Positions 14,488 through 27,576 are shown, counted from the stretch's first letter. The stretch is 64,000 bases of DNA from Mastacembelus armatus (GCF_900324485.2 NC_046653.1:23455285-23519284); one strand, 5' to 3'. Numbers and translations are program-made. Notes: generated from the sequence alone by a model not told the origin.

Positions 14488-14885
14488 ACATACATGGCTT
14501 AGGAGCTAATGTGAGTTGGACACACTGCAGTCCTCCTCATCCTCCCCTCCTCACTCATAAACCAGTGTTTGGTTTGGCAAGCGTGCATCATCGAGCTGCT
14601 GTACAATTAAAGCCATCTGTGGGGTTTTTACTTGAACAAGTCTGGGGAATGTTGCTGCCTCCCAGCTCTGCAGCAGGCACAAAGCAGTCACCTTGATAAA
14701 TCAGAGCTCCTCACATCCACATGACGAAAGTACAAAGCACTGATCCAGTAAAAAAAAAATCAACGTTATGAAGGCATGACATTAGGCAGCATGTGATCGT
14801 TTAAGGATACGGCCACCTTTATCACACAGACTGTTATTACCCTGCAGGGTGTCCACTTTCTAAACACTGTAAGCAAACAGTGTTG

Positions 14886-14886
<1 letters not shown>

Positions 14887-14952
<66 letters not shown>
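14887..14952. repeat. (CA)n microsatellite
   Basis: About 33 uninterrupted CA dinucleotides, 400 bp from the (TG)n run and in the opposite sense. The two arrays could pair as inverted repeats. Confidence 0.95.
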
Positions 14953-14957
<5 letters not shown>

Positions 14958-17900
14958 AATATGCTCATCCTAACCACTAATCTCAGAGGAAATTAAACAG
15001 TATCAGACAATACTGATGATACTGCAGGAGATAATTTTGTCTTTGATACAGAAAAAAAATATCGATATCAATTAAAAATTAATTTACATTACGGTGCAGC
15101 AGAGCTACAGTAAACACAGGTGTACTTGTCGTTCAACGTGCGTCTGAGGCTACACAAAACAAGAAATAACTTAAAAATGAAAATGTTCAGTCGGGTCCAG
15201 ACACCAGGGTGGTGGGGACATTTCTCTTCCATGCAGTACAAATCAGGAAGATGGCGTCAACATTGCAAAGAGCCTAAATCCCCACACAACAACAAACACG
15301 TGTGACTGGAGGGGACAATGCCTGTACAGTCTGGAAATGACAGAGGGACCCCCCTGGAGACAAGAACCGCATGTTTGAGCCAGATGAGGTTTTAACAACC
15401 TGAACAGTTACATCACATGCAGCCCAACACGGTTCTGACTGAGAAGACCATTAGTGACAAATGCTAATTTAAAGAAGTGACAGCCGTCCTCAATGAGACC
15501 AACACACCTGAGGGATGACAAGTGTGACACATCTGCTCTAAATTAATTCAACACAATTCAATGACTATCAATACAAGATGTGCTTTTCATTGACTCTGCG
15601 TGTTTAACCAGGTGTCACTGCAAATAAAGGAAAGGCACATTTCTGTACTGTAAATGAACAGAACATGGAGACGTAGCACAACGTCCACCAGAAAATAAAA
15701 AAACAAAAAAGCACATTAGTCCACCAACAACTCCTGCCCCTTGCTGCCACACTGATTCTCACTGTACCATAAACTGTAATGCTTGAATCCCAGAGTCAAT
15801 TTCCTTTAATCCATATCCCACTGAGACCTGAAGCGGAGCCAAAACGTCTGGGTCGTGTTTTAGAAGCAACTGCGATGACTGAAATAACTAAAATCTCAGT
15901 CTTAGAGCACAACAGCATCATGCTCATGTCAAATGTTTAGATAGGGATGGAAGTGTTTCTTAGAAAGATGATTCAATGTTATTGTTTACTCTGTTTTTAG
16001 CAGCTTCATCACTCGGTTTGTTCCATAGACTGTTTAAGTCCATGAGTGAGTCGTGGGGTCAGTGTTGCAATAACAGCAAAGGACTGAACATTATGTAACA
16101 TTATGACAACAATGATTATAACTAGAGAGCTGCAAAAGTGACTGGATGAGAATGACTTTTAGAAATATCAATGAAACCAAATGACTAACTTGAATACCCA
16201 CAGTACTGTGGCTTGGACTTTTTGTGTTAGCTGGAGTTTTGTCTGTGCTCCCAAAAAAATAAATAAATCAATAAATCACATTACATTGAGCTAAAGGAAC
16301 AGAGGCTAACCAGGATGTGACGTTACAGCTTTGGCTTTTTATTTCACTCCAGCATGAGCTAATGCTAAAGTCCTTTCTACACACTGGGCAAATATCACCC
16401 AACTGATTTACTAGCTTGGTAATGCTCAGTTACTGCTGCGGCTCGTACGATAGTCACACATCAGAGCTGAGCAACACATTCCTCAGGAAACCAATACAAG
16501 TAAAAACCACACAGGTAATTTCACTTAATTAGGCTGCTCAGACATCTTCTCAGGACTGTGTGGGCATGAACACACTGAAAACACCTGTGGGGCTCTGCAG
16601 AGCACCCACTGAGGTGTTTAGGTAAAACCAGATTTAGTGATGTTTAAACAGAAATAGGCAGAAATCACTGCAATATTGAGAACTGGCCATAAGGCAACAC
16701 TATGAGGTTCATGTCAGGAGTCTAAAAATAGAAACTATCCCAGGTTGTACTTAAACAGCATCCACTGACTGTTTAATAGTAGTCATTTAACACAGACAGC
16801 AGAATATCCAGTCGTCCGCTCTACATTCATATAGCACCCTAAGGCTCGCCTCACTGAAAAGATGGTTTCCCTTTGTGCGGGGCTGCACGTCTGTTCAGTA
16901 ACACAGCCTTCACGTTCTCAGATCCAGGATGGATCAGAGATCATAGAGAAACTGAGGGAGATGGGTTTCCATGGCAATGCGGTTTCTTTTTCCTTCGCCC
17001 CAGCTTGACGTCACATCAGGCTCCCTGGTAAACCTTTAGCACAAAGGTGTGTATGCACAGACGAGAGCAGAAGAGGAATGAATGCACAAATGGGGAAAAG
17101 CAGGACTGCAAAGATCTTTGATCACTGTGGATGTGGTGGAAGTAGAATGACTCATCTATCGACTGGTGATACATCGGTATCTCCACATTGGCTTGTCTAA
17201 TCCTGCTCCGTGTCCTATATAAATATTATCTCTCCAGTTTTATACATAACTACTAAATAAACCTATTATATTTATCTCACTCTCATTTTTCTCACTAAAC
17301 AACCTAATGATTTTTTTTTTTCAATCTTAATATGTTGTTGCTTTGGTGACGCCCATCAATCAGCATGTAAAGGTAAATGTGGTTCCACACACTGAGAACT
17401 AACCCAGTTTACAGTGTACATTCCTGCCATCTTGTGGTTTCCTGTGAAACATAAAGTCACTTAAAGGTCCCGTTAATATACTCCGACTGTCGTACGTGCA
17501 CTTTCTATCAAGGCACTTGGCTCTCTGAGCTTATACGTTTATTTAGATAACAGGATAGTATCACCAGATTGTTATTAGTAGAAGGGGTCTTACTTTTAGC
17601 TGTTGTCTAGAATAAATGTGTAGTAGTAGAGACATCACATTTGTATACGCTTTTTAAAATGTACATCTATCTTAAATAACGTAATTCAACAAATAAAGAG
17701 GAATATGATTAATACATAAGAAGGATGAAACTGGTTCGCTAAAAAAAAAAAAAAAAAGCAAGTCCTCACCAAATTAAGGTCCCAGCGGGTCCATACATGT
17801 GCCAGGTGCAAGCTGCAGAGGTGTGAACAAAGCTGCATGTGTTTGCCTGAGTGGCAGGTGTGTGAAGGAGGATTGAGGAGCTGTGAGGATATTGGCTAAC

Positions 17901-17967
17901 GGAGGGTGTCATGGGCAGGGAGCCACATCACAGGGACACGACCTCCCTGCAGTCGGTCTCCTCAGAG
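14953..17967. other. Gene-free stretch
   Basis: Nothing recognisable as coding or structural RNA. A poly(A) run of about 17 bases lies near 17,740-17,757. Confidence 0.4.
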
Positions 17968-18065
17968 GACGAGAGGGTGACGAGAGGGTGACGAGAGGGT
18001 GACGAGAGGGTGACGAGAGGGTGACGAGAGACCGAAAGCAAATTAGAGACCGAAAGCAAATTTAT
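17968..18065. repeat. Short tandem array: 11-mer x5.7 followed by an 18-mer x2
   Basis: GACGAGAGGGT is repeated five times without error from 17968 to 18022. A partial sixth unit (18023-18030) runs into a second tandem pair, ACCGAAAGCAAATTAGAG, repeated about twice at 18031-18065. The two arrays share a purine-rich GAGA stretch where they join, which suggests one slippage-prone site. Confidence 0.9.
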
Positions 18066-18284
18066 CTTCTGTGGCTGCAGCAGCATCTTGCTCCAGATAA
18101 AAAGCTGCTAATACTAACTCATAAATGTGTGTTTTGGACCTGTTGGCACAGTTTAATTCCCAGTTTTCAGCTACAATCCACTGCTACAAGTGTCTGGACA
18201 AGTGGAATTGGAAGAAACCACAGGGGTGTCAGAAAACCAGCCAAAACAAGCACACAGGTTGGTTGGATCACCAAAACACTGTGG

Positions 18285-18540
18285 GGTCCCAGGGATCTGC
18301 TGGAGCCCATCCCAGCTCTCTTTGGGTGAAAGGCAGGGGTCCACCCTGGACAGGTCACCAGTCCATCACAGGGCCACATAGAGACAAACAACCTCACACA
18401 CTCACACTCACTCCTATGGGCAATTTAGAGTCACCAATCAACCTGACATACATGTTTTTGGACTGTGGGAGGAAACCAGAGTACCTGGAGAAAACCCACA
18501 CAAGCACAGGGGGAACATGCAAACTCCACACAGAAAGGCC
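18285..18540 (-). mobile_element. SINE copy 3, truncated at both ends
   Basis: Matches the body of the copy at 8868-9233 closely, but lacks the tRNA-like head (ends at 18540 in the AGGCC block) and the GATG tail (begins at GGTCCC). Losing both ends suggests later deletion or recombination rather than simple 5' truncation at insertion. Confidence 0.7.
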
Positions 18541-20028
18541 TACAGATTCTACAGATTAAACAGAAGAGTTTCTATGAACTGCCTGAGCCTCATGGATTTC
18601 AACTAGAGACTCACTTCTCAGAGCACAAGCTGTAACATTAATAACTGCATGTCATGTTAGTGCAGATCAGAGACCTTTGCAGTGGCGCTCATGGCTGCTG
18701 TCATCCTGACAGGACTCTGACGTTCACAAGAAAAGTGTTTTACCAGCTTCAGCTGTCTGAACGTTTTTGGTCAGATTTAAAATACACTTTCTCTCAGCTA
18801 TTTTTTATGTTTAATGGAACTTGTTTCTGTCTCACCTCCCACTGACTCTCTCCCTCACTACATTGAGCCCATCATTCCTCTCCCATCCATCCATTGTTGC
18901 CATACAAGGTAACTCTTGCAGCCAGAAACTACATTCTTTCCCTGGGATTACCAGCTTCTCTCAGCTGCTGAGGCAAAACATATTGACACGAGTTATAAAT
19001 AACTGAGCTGGAGGGACACGTGGGGCTCGGAGAAAGACATTTTAGCCTCCTTTAGCATTAAAGGACATTCCTGATCATGGAAATTACAGACAGCCATGAA
19101 CTATGAAGACTGCATGTGAGGTACGTCCTGCAGTGGTGAGCTGAGCTGGTTTGTAAAAAGGGTTTTAGGCTTCAAACAAAAACACAGGTCAAGATAATTA
19201 ACTCAAAACATGGAGAGAACTGGGTCAAAAATATCATTGTCCCTCATGAAGTAAACCCCACAGCAGTGGTACTCATGGTACTCACCCCTGTCACTGGAAT
19301 ACTGTTATAAATCATGTTTATTTAACACCATATTGTTTTTAACAAAGCCTGATAAGAAAACAGCTAAACAGTTTAAAAACAACTCTCATACATACTCCTA
19401 TATATTATATAATATCAACTGTTTTATGTAGAATAACTATACATGTGTCCTCTCAACAACTACGACATATTCAGAGGGATTTAAATTTCTGAAATGTTTA
19501 AAAAAAAAAGCTGAAAATCCCAGGTGTCATTAACTTACATGTGTCTTGGTAGCTTTTCCATCATTTCTCTGAAATGTTTGGCCCAAAACATGTCAATAAA
19601 GTTTGTTTAAATTAGTCCTGTGGGCTGAAAGTGCTTATAATACCTGACACCGTGGTCTCGTCTCTGGACCGAGTCCTGCAGCTGGAAGGAGCCAAAAGCC
19701 CAAACAGAGAGGCGGATCTGTGTGTGTCTGATACTTGGGCATTGCTTCATGACCTTAAAGCGCAGACAGTAAATAAAGAAGGAACCACAACGTGCCGCTA
19801 ACACGCGTCTTTCTTTGGTGGCGCAACCAGATTCTGCGCAGTAGCGACCTCAGGTGAAGCCTCGGTACCGGATCAGGCGCCATTCAGAACACACACCTGT
19901 TATCAGGTTATATATAAAGTTATCAGGAAATTTGACACTTTTACACACAATCAATGATTTTTACTTAGAATTTTAAGTTTATCTGCTAAAGTGGAGGGGC
20001 CGAGGTTTATGCGTTATTCTGCCTCCAG
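18541..20028. other. Gene-free stretch
   Basis: No exon or repeat family recognised. Confidence 0.35.
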
Positions 20029-20042
20029 CCACCAGGGGGCGA
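20029..20042 (+). promoter_or_regulatory. CTCF-like motif, plus orientation
   Basis: CCACCAGGGGGCGA matches the vertebrate CTCF core CCASYAGRKGGCRS at 13 of 14 positions. It lies 1.4 kb from the 3' end of the first crystallin gene, in sequence that may itself belong to a dispersed repeat. Binding is inferred from the motif only. Confidence 0.4.
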
Positions 20043-20530
20043 TCGACTTATGGTGGCTTCACTTCTGGGGACCTATCACCTGGGGCCATTTTAATAAATA
20101 ATCTCTGGAACAAACCAATAGTACTGTTTGTGGTCCAGGCCCATTTCATATCTTACCTGCGAGTCTTCAGAGCCAAAGTTTACATGTTTGTTTGTTTTTG
20201 TTTTTAACGTCTCTCTCAGAACTTGAATGTGAACTAACAAGACAAAAGATTGGATCTCGTAAAAAAAGTCCAACTTGAGCATTAAGGTCCAGCTCCTGTG
20301 AACACACCTAAGGCCAAGAAGGATCCCACAAACTCATGGGTCCAAAACCTTTATAGTCATCATTAGACTAATAAACATGAAGTGTATTTGCTTTGTGCAC
20401 TCAGACTTCTTGCTTAGGGTCATGAGAAGATTGTGCTCTGTCCTACCTGATGAGCCTGGTCCAAACTGAGAAAAACAGACCCCAGACTGTAGATACTCCG
20501 AACTATCTGGTCTGCAGCTGCAAACATCAT

Positions 20531-20544
20531 CCACAAGAGGGCGC
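20531..20544 (+). promoter_or_regulatory. CTCF-like motif, plus orientation
   Basis: CCACAAGAGGGCGC matches the CTCF core at 13 of 14 positions. It is the second such motif within 0.5 kb, with the same orientation, at the left border of the crystallin cluster. Confidence 0.4.
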
Positions 20545-21334
20545 ACACTGGCTCAGTGTGATGTATAAGCACTGCAGTAAACAAGGCTTTAGAGGTGAAT
20601 GAGCCCAGCTGGGGAGAACGTGCTGGCTGGACTCCCTTTGTGTTTTTGGGGGTCACAGGTTTGTCCCGGCGAGCTGAGCATCAGCACTAACAGCAGCTGG
20701 CATGCTCCGTGCTTTTACTGGCAAATCCCACTGAGTCATCAGCAGGCTGCACCTCTTTGTCCACAGGTTTAGCTGAGCTCTGTGACCTCTGTCCCGTCAG
20801 GCCTGTGTGTTACTGTAGGACCTGACACCCCGGACTGAGACGAGTACAGTAAGATGTCAGAGGAGTGTTCGTGTTATGCTAGGAATTCTTTGGCCATCTG
20901 ATGGTTTTTGCATTCTTTATATATTCTGGTCAGTAGGCCTACTGATCAGGGAACAGGTTATACTAATAATATTTTACATGTTTCCCATGAAAAAACTCAC
21001 TGATGACTTTACAAAGCATCAGGCACCAATTTCACTGCAATAGCACAGAAATGCATTTGATAAACAATGGAAATAAAATAACTTTACGGTGAAGACTCAT
21101 GTCTGAGAACAGGAAGACTGTGCCTGGTCATAATATAATAATAACAGATCCCACATGTGTCTGTGAGCATTATAACTTAGTCTGTGATTTTTACAGCACT
21201 TTAAATCATTTCCACTGTGCTTTCCACAGCAGCAAAGAAGAATAAGTCTTTCTGCAGTGTGTTGAAAACTATTGCAGTGGGAGAGACTCAGATTTTATGT
21301 TAATTTCCATCGCCTCTGATCTGCAGTCAAGCCT
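20545..21334. other. 3' flank of the crystallin cluster, gene-free
   Basis: No coding feature. Candidate poly(A) signals for the leftmost gene follow: TTTATT at 21335-21340 and TTTAAT at 21379-21384, read on the minus strand as AATAAA and ATTAAA. Confidence 0.4.
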
Positions 21335-21408
21335 TTTATTTGAAAAATGCAAAAGCAGAACATACTGAGGTCAATCTTTTTAATTAAATGCATGTACAAC
21401 ATGATAGT

Positions 21409-22749
21409 CTATGAGTCATGGATGCAGCGTATGGACCCCACGTTGGGGTTCATGGCTGCCCACTCGTTGAAGCGGCGGTACTGTCCTCTCTCCAGCAGGT
21501 ACTGACGTCCACGATAGTTGGGAAGTTCGTAGAAGACCCAGGCACCATCCTGCACACGGGCCGAGTGAACCTCCCTGATGGGCCAGCGCTCGGCGAGGCT
21601 GCTCACATCTTCAGTGAACTCCAACATCTGACCGCTGAAGTCAGGAAGCTCGTAGACACGGACCCTGAACACATCAGAGATCTGAAAGGCCGAGGTTATG
21701 AAATCAGCGTATCCTGCTGATTGTGAAGCTGACATGAACTTTGTTTACAAGATAAAAACCTGCACAATAACTCAACAGAGATACTGCAGATAATCATCAT
21801 CTACGTTCTGATCTAAGTAGATATTGTTTTACAAAACAAGATATTGTCAGAAAAGAAATTCTATGTTCAAGATGCAGATTTTATCCATCCATCCATCATC
21901 TGTACCCCCTTAGTCCTAACCAGGGTCCCAGGGATCTGCTGGAGCCTATCCCAGCTCTCTTTGGGTGAAAGGCAGGGGTCCACCCTGGACAGGACACCAG
22001 TTGCATATTTTATGTTTTGCCAAATCCATTAATGAATTTACTGAGTGTGTTGGTAAAAACACATTGGGACCATTACAGTCCCTTCAAAATAAACATCTTT
22101 TCTGGAAGACGTGGTTAAAATATCTTTGAGTCAGTGAATAACTGCACCTGTATTAGGAATAAAGTGAATTCCAAAATCCTACTTCTCATTTGTTTACCCA
22201 CATTTCGTATGATCCTGCATGACCTTATGCTGTCATTGTAGCCCATCCAGCGCTGGTAATCAGGATACTCCCCCCTGGTCAGGATGTACTGGTAGCCCAG
22301 GTAATTGGGCCTCTCGTACAGGACCCAGGCCCCGCTCTCCACTCGGACTGAGTTGCAGCGGCTGAAGTGGGTTTTGAGCTCAGGACAATCACTGTTGCAC
22401 TCATAATAGCGACCTTGGAAGTTCCTGTCTTCATAAAACACAATCTGTGGAGGACAATGGGCGCTCAGGGGAAGTTGTAAGCGATTATTCATGAAATATA
22501 ATAAATAAACCGTATACGCACAGTTCTGAGCACATTTTTATATCGCACAAAACTTGGTTATCATTTGGTAAATAACATATAGCAGGCAAATATGTTTCCT
22601 ACATCAGCAGGAATTAAAGGCACAATGTGAGCTGAGCTCTCTATAACATAAATGTTTTAGTTTTGAGTCGTTCTGTGAAATCTAATACTGTGAAAACTTG
22701 GACACAAGGATAATGTCTCTTGCCTACCTACCTTTCCCAGATGGTCCAT
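21409..22749 (-). CDS. Gamma-S-like crystallin, first copy (3 exons)
   Basis: Lens structural protein of 177 aa. Exons: 22732-22749 (MDHLGK), 22202-22444 (81 codons, N-terminal domain) and 21409-21681 (C-terminal domain, stop included). It belongs with gamma-S rather than gamma-M. It keeps Trp in the Greek-key motifs ([55 protein letters not shown]), has few Met, and its C-terminal domain reads like mammalian CRYGS. The short domain linker is RNISDVF. Splice sites: exon 1 donor GTAGGT; exon 2 donor GTGGGT, which is weak; acceptors CCACAG and TTTCAG. The start was chosen because ATG lies one short exon before a good donor, and a TATATATATA stretch lies about 70-80 bp upstream. Head-to-tail with the next gamma-S-like gene. 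Which gamma-S paralogue it is cannot be told here. Confidence 0.88.
21884..22001 (-). mobile_element. SINE copy 4, tail-end fragment
   Basis: Only the 3' part of the family is present, including the GATG-type tail at 21884-21898. It lies inside the intron between exons 2 and 3 of the first gamma-S-like gene, on the same strand as that gene. Losing the head while keeping the tail is what incomplete reverse transcription leaves. Confidence 0.7.
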
Positions 22750-23711
22750 GTTTGGGCCTCACACCAACGTTTATCTCACCTGTCACACACACACACACAA
22801 TTTAAGCTACAGGCCTGCTACATTTATATATATATACAGTCTATTAAGGCACACTGAACTGCATTGCCAGTGGCATCATTGTCATTTTAATTGCCTCAGC
22901 ATTTATGTCTGCACAAAGGCTGATGCTGCAGTAAAATGCTCAGTGTTTACTCACTAAAGCAGCAGCTGACCTTTTGATCTGTCAGTGTCTGATTCCAAAA
23001 ACCATTTATTGATCCAACTAAACTGTCTCCTCTGCAGCTGCCACTGAGGCTGATGGACTTGGCTTCTGGCCACACTAACGTCCGTGTCGGAGGGGACAGG
23101 TGTATCCGGACTGTCATGCTCCTCCCTCTTCTGTGTGCATCCACACCTCAAGTGCACAGTCAGCCGACCGCTGGTAACTGGAGCGTGTTTGCATCCAACT
23201 CGGAGCATGGTTTACTACACCAATGACAGGAAGATGCACGATTTGTGCGGCAGAAAAAGTGCATGTAAAAACTAAAACAACACTGATCTTCAGCTTCTCA
23301 AGTGTGGATTTGGTTTTTCTTGCCTTATATCACTTTAAACTGTGTTTGGGTTTTATGCTGTGAATGTAGAGACATTTCTATTGTTTTGTCTTGCTGTGAA
23401 CAAATGTGTGACCGCAGAAGAGTGTCCACATATCATGCAGTTAAAATTAGATTACAGATTTTAGGATTAGACTTTGTTTTAGCTCAGCTGTTAGTTGCAT
23501 AAACCAGGTAATGTATGTTTTCATGAACCCTTTAGAGAGGACTAAGTAAAAGCCCGTTTGTGAGCCAGTTATGTATCACACAGTAAATACTGATAAGTTC
23601 ATTCACAGTCATTTCTCTTTCTTATAGCTTGTAAGAGAAAATGTAAATGAATCTTCACACAGGCCCAGAGCAGCATGAGCATCAAAGGAATTTATTGCAT
23701 TGCAAGAAACT

Positions 23712-24433
23712 TTAACTGGTTGAACTTCCCAGCTCCATGATTTGTCTGATGGAGCCCACAGTTGCTTTCAGAGCTCCCCACTCTGAGTGGTGTCGATACT
23801 CTCCTTTCTCCAGCAGGTACTGGCGACCGCAGAAGTTGGGATGCTCAAAGAACACCCAGGAACCCTGCAGAACCTTGCAGGACTGCACTTCCTGTCTGAG
23901 CCACTTATCCTGGACAGACTTCATGTTTTCAGTCAAGTCCAGAGATTGTCCGTGGAAGTTCGGCCTGTCAAACAGCTTCAGCTTGTGTGGCCCTTTAGCC
24001 TGAAACCAAGAGTCAAAGATGTATGTGGAAGACAGAGTGTTTATTTTTTCATCTTCCTTGTTGTTAGACTTACATTTTTGATGATCCTGCAGGATCTGAC
24101 ACAGTCATTGAAGCCCATCCAGCGGTGATAGTCATTGTACTCACCCGGACCAATGACATACTGGTAGCCTGTGAAGTTGCTGCGCTCGTACAGAACCCAC
24201 CAGCCACCTTCTACCTTGGCTGAGTTGCATCGGCGGATGTAGCCATGCAGGTCAGCTGAGTCCCCTTTGCAGCTGTAGGACTTTCCCTGGAAGTCCAGGT
24301 CCTCAAAAAACACAATCTGGAGAGAAAATCCAGAAAAGGCAATACACTTGTAAATAAAAACAGGTTTTACTGTATCTGTTTCACTTCTGTGTATGAACAC
24401 ATGTAGAAAACTGTAAACTCTCACCTTCTCCAT
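23712..24433 (-). CDS. Gamma-S-like crystallin, second copy (3 exons)
   Basis: Predicted 179 aa. Exons: 24425-24433 (Met-Glu-Lys), 24074-24316 (81 codons) and 23712-23999 (95 codons plus stop). Splice sites: donors GTGAGA and GTAAGT, acceptors CTCCAG and TTTCAG. The N-terminal domain begins IVFFEDLDFQGKSYSC and includes WWVLYERSNFTGYQYVI and YHRWMGFNDCVRSC. The linker is KNAKGPHKLKLF. The C-terminal domain has WVFFEHPNFCGRQYLL and SEWGALKATVGSIRQI, then an extended tail ELGSSTS not seen in its neighbour. It is quite diverged from the first copy, so the pair is old. A poly(A) signal (TTTATT on plus) lies at 23691-23696. No clear TATA box is seen, so the very short exon 1 is the least certain part. 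Head-to-head with the first gamma-M gene. Confidence 0.85.
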
Positions 24434-24911
24434 CTGTGGAGCCCAAATCACTACGCCTACTAACCAGTGCAGCACTCTTTACACATGGCAGAGACAATAG
24501 TGCCAATTACATGGTTAGCAGTGCATGAAACAGTCATTATAATTCAAATATTCATCTAGAGTTTTCCCATTGTTCTTAGCCATTTCCACACACAATAGCT
24601 GTTTAGCGCTGCCAAGTATCTAAACCTGCTCAGTCCAGCCTGATATGAACTATAGATTTTATATGCAGTCAAGTTTTGTACAAGCTGTAAAGTTTGAACT
24701 GCACTTTACATATGAAACAGGCTACACAGAACTTAGAAAAATAATATCATTATCTTTCTTAAATAATACAAATTAGTTGTTTACGTCTACGTCATTTGAA
24801 GCAGTAAAATTACAGTTTATTTTACAGGAAATTTCACCATACTACTGTATTTGACTTGTGCATATTATGTTAAATAATGATCCTCACTCACTACAAAACA
24901 CACACAAATGA

Positions 24912-25041
24912 CCATCCATCCATCATCTGTACCCCCTTAGTCCTGAACAGGGTCCCAAAGATCTGCTGGAGCCTATCCCAGCTCTCTCTGGGTGAAAGGC
25001 AGGGGTCCACCCTGGACAGGTCACCAGTCCATCACTGGGCC
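24912..25041 (-). mobile_element. SINE copy 5, tail-end fragment
   Basis: Carries the same 3' portion as copy 4, with the GATG-type tail at 24912-24924. It lies in the 1.75-kb head-to-head spacer between the second gamma-S-like gene and the first gamma-M gene. Confidence 0.7.
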
Positions 25042-25259
25042 GTTATAAGTAACAAAAGTGTTTGTCTTCTGACTATGGAAGCCATAAAAAAGACTCTGAC
25101 CTTTACACACTTGTAGATAATTTTGTAATTTGGAAAAAGTGGAGTAAACAGAAAGGAAACATGGGAAGTCAGAGAGAAACAAGGACATTTGTTATTTATT
25201 AAACGAAAAGACATATTTTCATGACAGACTGTCATTTACAGACATTTGAGAACAGATGT

Positions 25260-25710
25260 CTGTCGACATCTCAGTCCAGGCAAAGTTATCTAGAGGTTGA
25301 GTCATGGCAGCTGGACTTCTAGTGTTTTAGGTCTTTTAGATCTCTTAACAGGGGTGGAGGCCTCAGATGTAACCTGTCTTCAGTCTACCAGGCTGCCCTT
25401 TCATCTGTTCCCAGGAAATTAAGGAAGAAATCAAATGTCTTCCAGGAAGGACACACTCAGAGGGGTCACATGAGTCCACCATTGGATCCCTACGACCCTC
25501 ACCTGAGCTCACCTCTTTTGTTCACCTAACAAACCTATTCAGGCCAGGTGTGAAGGTAAACCAACTCAGGAGTGTGGGTCTAATGACTCTCACCTGATTT
25601 ACACAGATCGCCTAGTGAGCCTATGGGACTAGGGTGGAGTGAAACCAACCTGGAAGATAAATTCAGAGGTTCCTATCCACCTTTTCTCTCAGACTGATGA
25701 AGCTACTTGG
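25260..25710. repeat. Suspected unclassified interspersed repeat fragment
   Basis: About 450 bp of GC-richer sequence of different texture from its AT-rich flanks, ending in CTGATGAAGCTACTTGGAGG. From memory, very similar stretches ending in this way are scattered through fish genomes. No coding frame, terminal repeat or tail is visible, so I do not assign a class. Confidence 0.3.
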
Positions 25711-26064
25711 AGGATTTGAGAACAAGAGTCAGCCAATAACAACTAAAATAATCATATTTAAAGTTTAAAACACTTAGCACAATATTTCTGCATGAACTTT
25801 TATTTATTGGATTTAAGTGCATTTCATGGAAAAGCTAATTTAACATAGAAAATGTGAAGTAACTACTAAAACAGACTTGAATTCAAAAAGTTTTATCTGT
25901 ATTTGTAAGATACTCATGGAATAACTGTGATCAAACTTAGATTTTCCTTCCTGTGAAATGTTTAAGCTGCAGCTCAGTTCTTCTCCTGCCTTTTGTCTTC
26001 CAGCCATTTCCCTCCTTTTGTTCCAGATCATGATGGCACAAATAAAATTAACTGATCACAGAGC

Positions 26065-26133
26065 TGCTTATTCATCAGCTTCCTGATCATTTGAATAACA
26101 AAACCCTCTTACAGCTTGAATAAAGTATAAAAG
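26065..26133 (+). promoter_or_regulatory. Promoter of first gamma-M gene, SOX-POU type
   Basis: TGCTTATTCATCAGCTT (26065-26081) is followed by ATTTGAATAACAA (26089-26101) and TATAAAAG (26126-26133). Read on the opposite strand the middle element is TTGTTATTCAAAT, one base from the SOX-POU composite consensus TTGTTATGCAAAT. The element starts 37 bp before the TATA box. The first block is shared with the minus-strand gene at 52,942-53,728. Confidence 0.65.
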
Positions 26134-26188
26134 CTGCCTGGCAGCCGCAGATTGGTGGACAGACTCCCACAGACTCAGAGCAGCAAAC

Positions 26189-27068
26189 ATGGGGAAGGTA
26201 TGTAGAGAGTAGACCAGAAAACAAACACTTCTCAGCTCAGGAGAAACTCAAACACGTGACGTAAACGAGATGAAAACATAAAGGGACTGGAATCACTCCA
26301 ACTACACAAATTACATTTAAAATGCACAGATTAGGTTTGGCCCCAAATGAGGTTGTACGATCTTTTCTTTCTTTTCAGATCGTCTTCTACGAGGACAAGA
26401 ACTTCCAGGGTCGCTCCTATGAGTGCATGAGCGACTGCACCGACATGTCCTCCTACCTGAGCAGGTGTAGCTCCTGCAGGGTGGAGAGCGGCTGCTTCAT
26501 GGTCTATGACCGCCCCAACTACATGGGAAACCAGTATTTTCTTAGGAGAGGGGAGTACTCCGACTGCATGTCTTTTGGCATGAGTGACTCTATCAGGTCC
26601 TGCCGTTTAATTCCTCAGGTAGGCAGGGAATTTGAAACATAATCTGGGTGATCTAAATAATGTAATGATGATTTACAGCAGTAAGAACTGTGTCTAATTT
26701 GCTTTTATTTGCCTGCAGTTTGATAAAATGCTGGTTTTAAAGTTAATATTGTGGATTCAGACAGAAAAGTTGTTTGGTCGTCTTACCAACAGCACAGAGG
26801 CCAGTTCAGGATGAGGATCTACGAGAGGGAGAACTTCGGGGGTCAGATGTATGAGCTGATGGACGACTGCGACAACATCATGGACCGCTACCGTATGTCC
26901 GACCTCATGTCCTGTAACGTGATGGACGGCCACTGGCTGATGTACGAGCAGCCTCACTACAGAGGCAGGATGATGTACCTGAGGCCTGGAGAGTACAGGA
27001 GCTTCAGGGACATGGGATACAGTGGCATGAGGCTCAGCTCTGTCAGGCGAATAATGGATTCCTGTTGA
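26189..27068 (+). CDS. Gamma-M crystallin, plus array gene 1
   Basis: Predicted 174 aa. Exons: 26189-26197 (Met-Gly-Lys, donor GTATGT), 26379-26618 (80 codons, donor GTAGGC) and 26793-27068. The N-terminal domain starts [16 protein letters not shown] and has [16 protein letters not shown]. Its last loop ([16 protein letters not shown]) is one residue shorter than in most copies and the domain ends LIPQ rather than MIPM. The C-terminal domain opens [15 protein letters not shown] and ends RRIMDSC. An AATAAA lies at 27082-27087. The first domain has diverged from the array while the second is almost the shared array sequence, as expected if exon 3 has been homogenised by conversion. It is the only plus-strand gene with the SOX-POU promoter type. 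Confidence 0.93.
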
Positions 27069-27576
27069 GACAAATGTGTTGAATAAAACAAAAGATAAAT
27101 GAAGCACTATCTCATCTTTGTGTGATCTTGTTTCAAAAAGAATATAGTTTTGATTTGTCAGCGATGGTAAAATATGCAAAAACAGTTTTTAAAGTCAGAG
27201 TAGTTCATCCAGCTGTGTGGCACATTACAGCTGTAGTATACAGGACAAACTGTCTGTTAATAGTGAGGTGCAACAAAAACAGACAATAGCTACATCAACG
27301 CTGTAAATCTGACATATGTCCATGAACTACAACCAGTCAGACACTATAGTGGCGATTACACATGTAGTTGATGACTTTATTGAACTGTGCACTACAGATT
27401 TGACTTTTCTAAAGTTTTAAGTTTCCTTTGTGAAGTTCCATTTATTTGGTGTTAGCTGTACACGTAGCTTTATTTGGTGTTAGCCGATTCAAATATCATC
27501 ACAACATTAAAAGTGCCGTTAACAATTATTATGCCCCTGTAAGGTACACGCACCTTCCACACCTTCTTATAACCAG

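Noticed and set aside
14254-14696. Open frames with long Cys-Val runs
   Set aside because: A translation of the (TG)n microsatellite.
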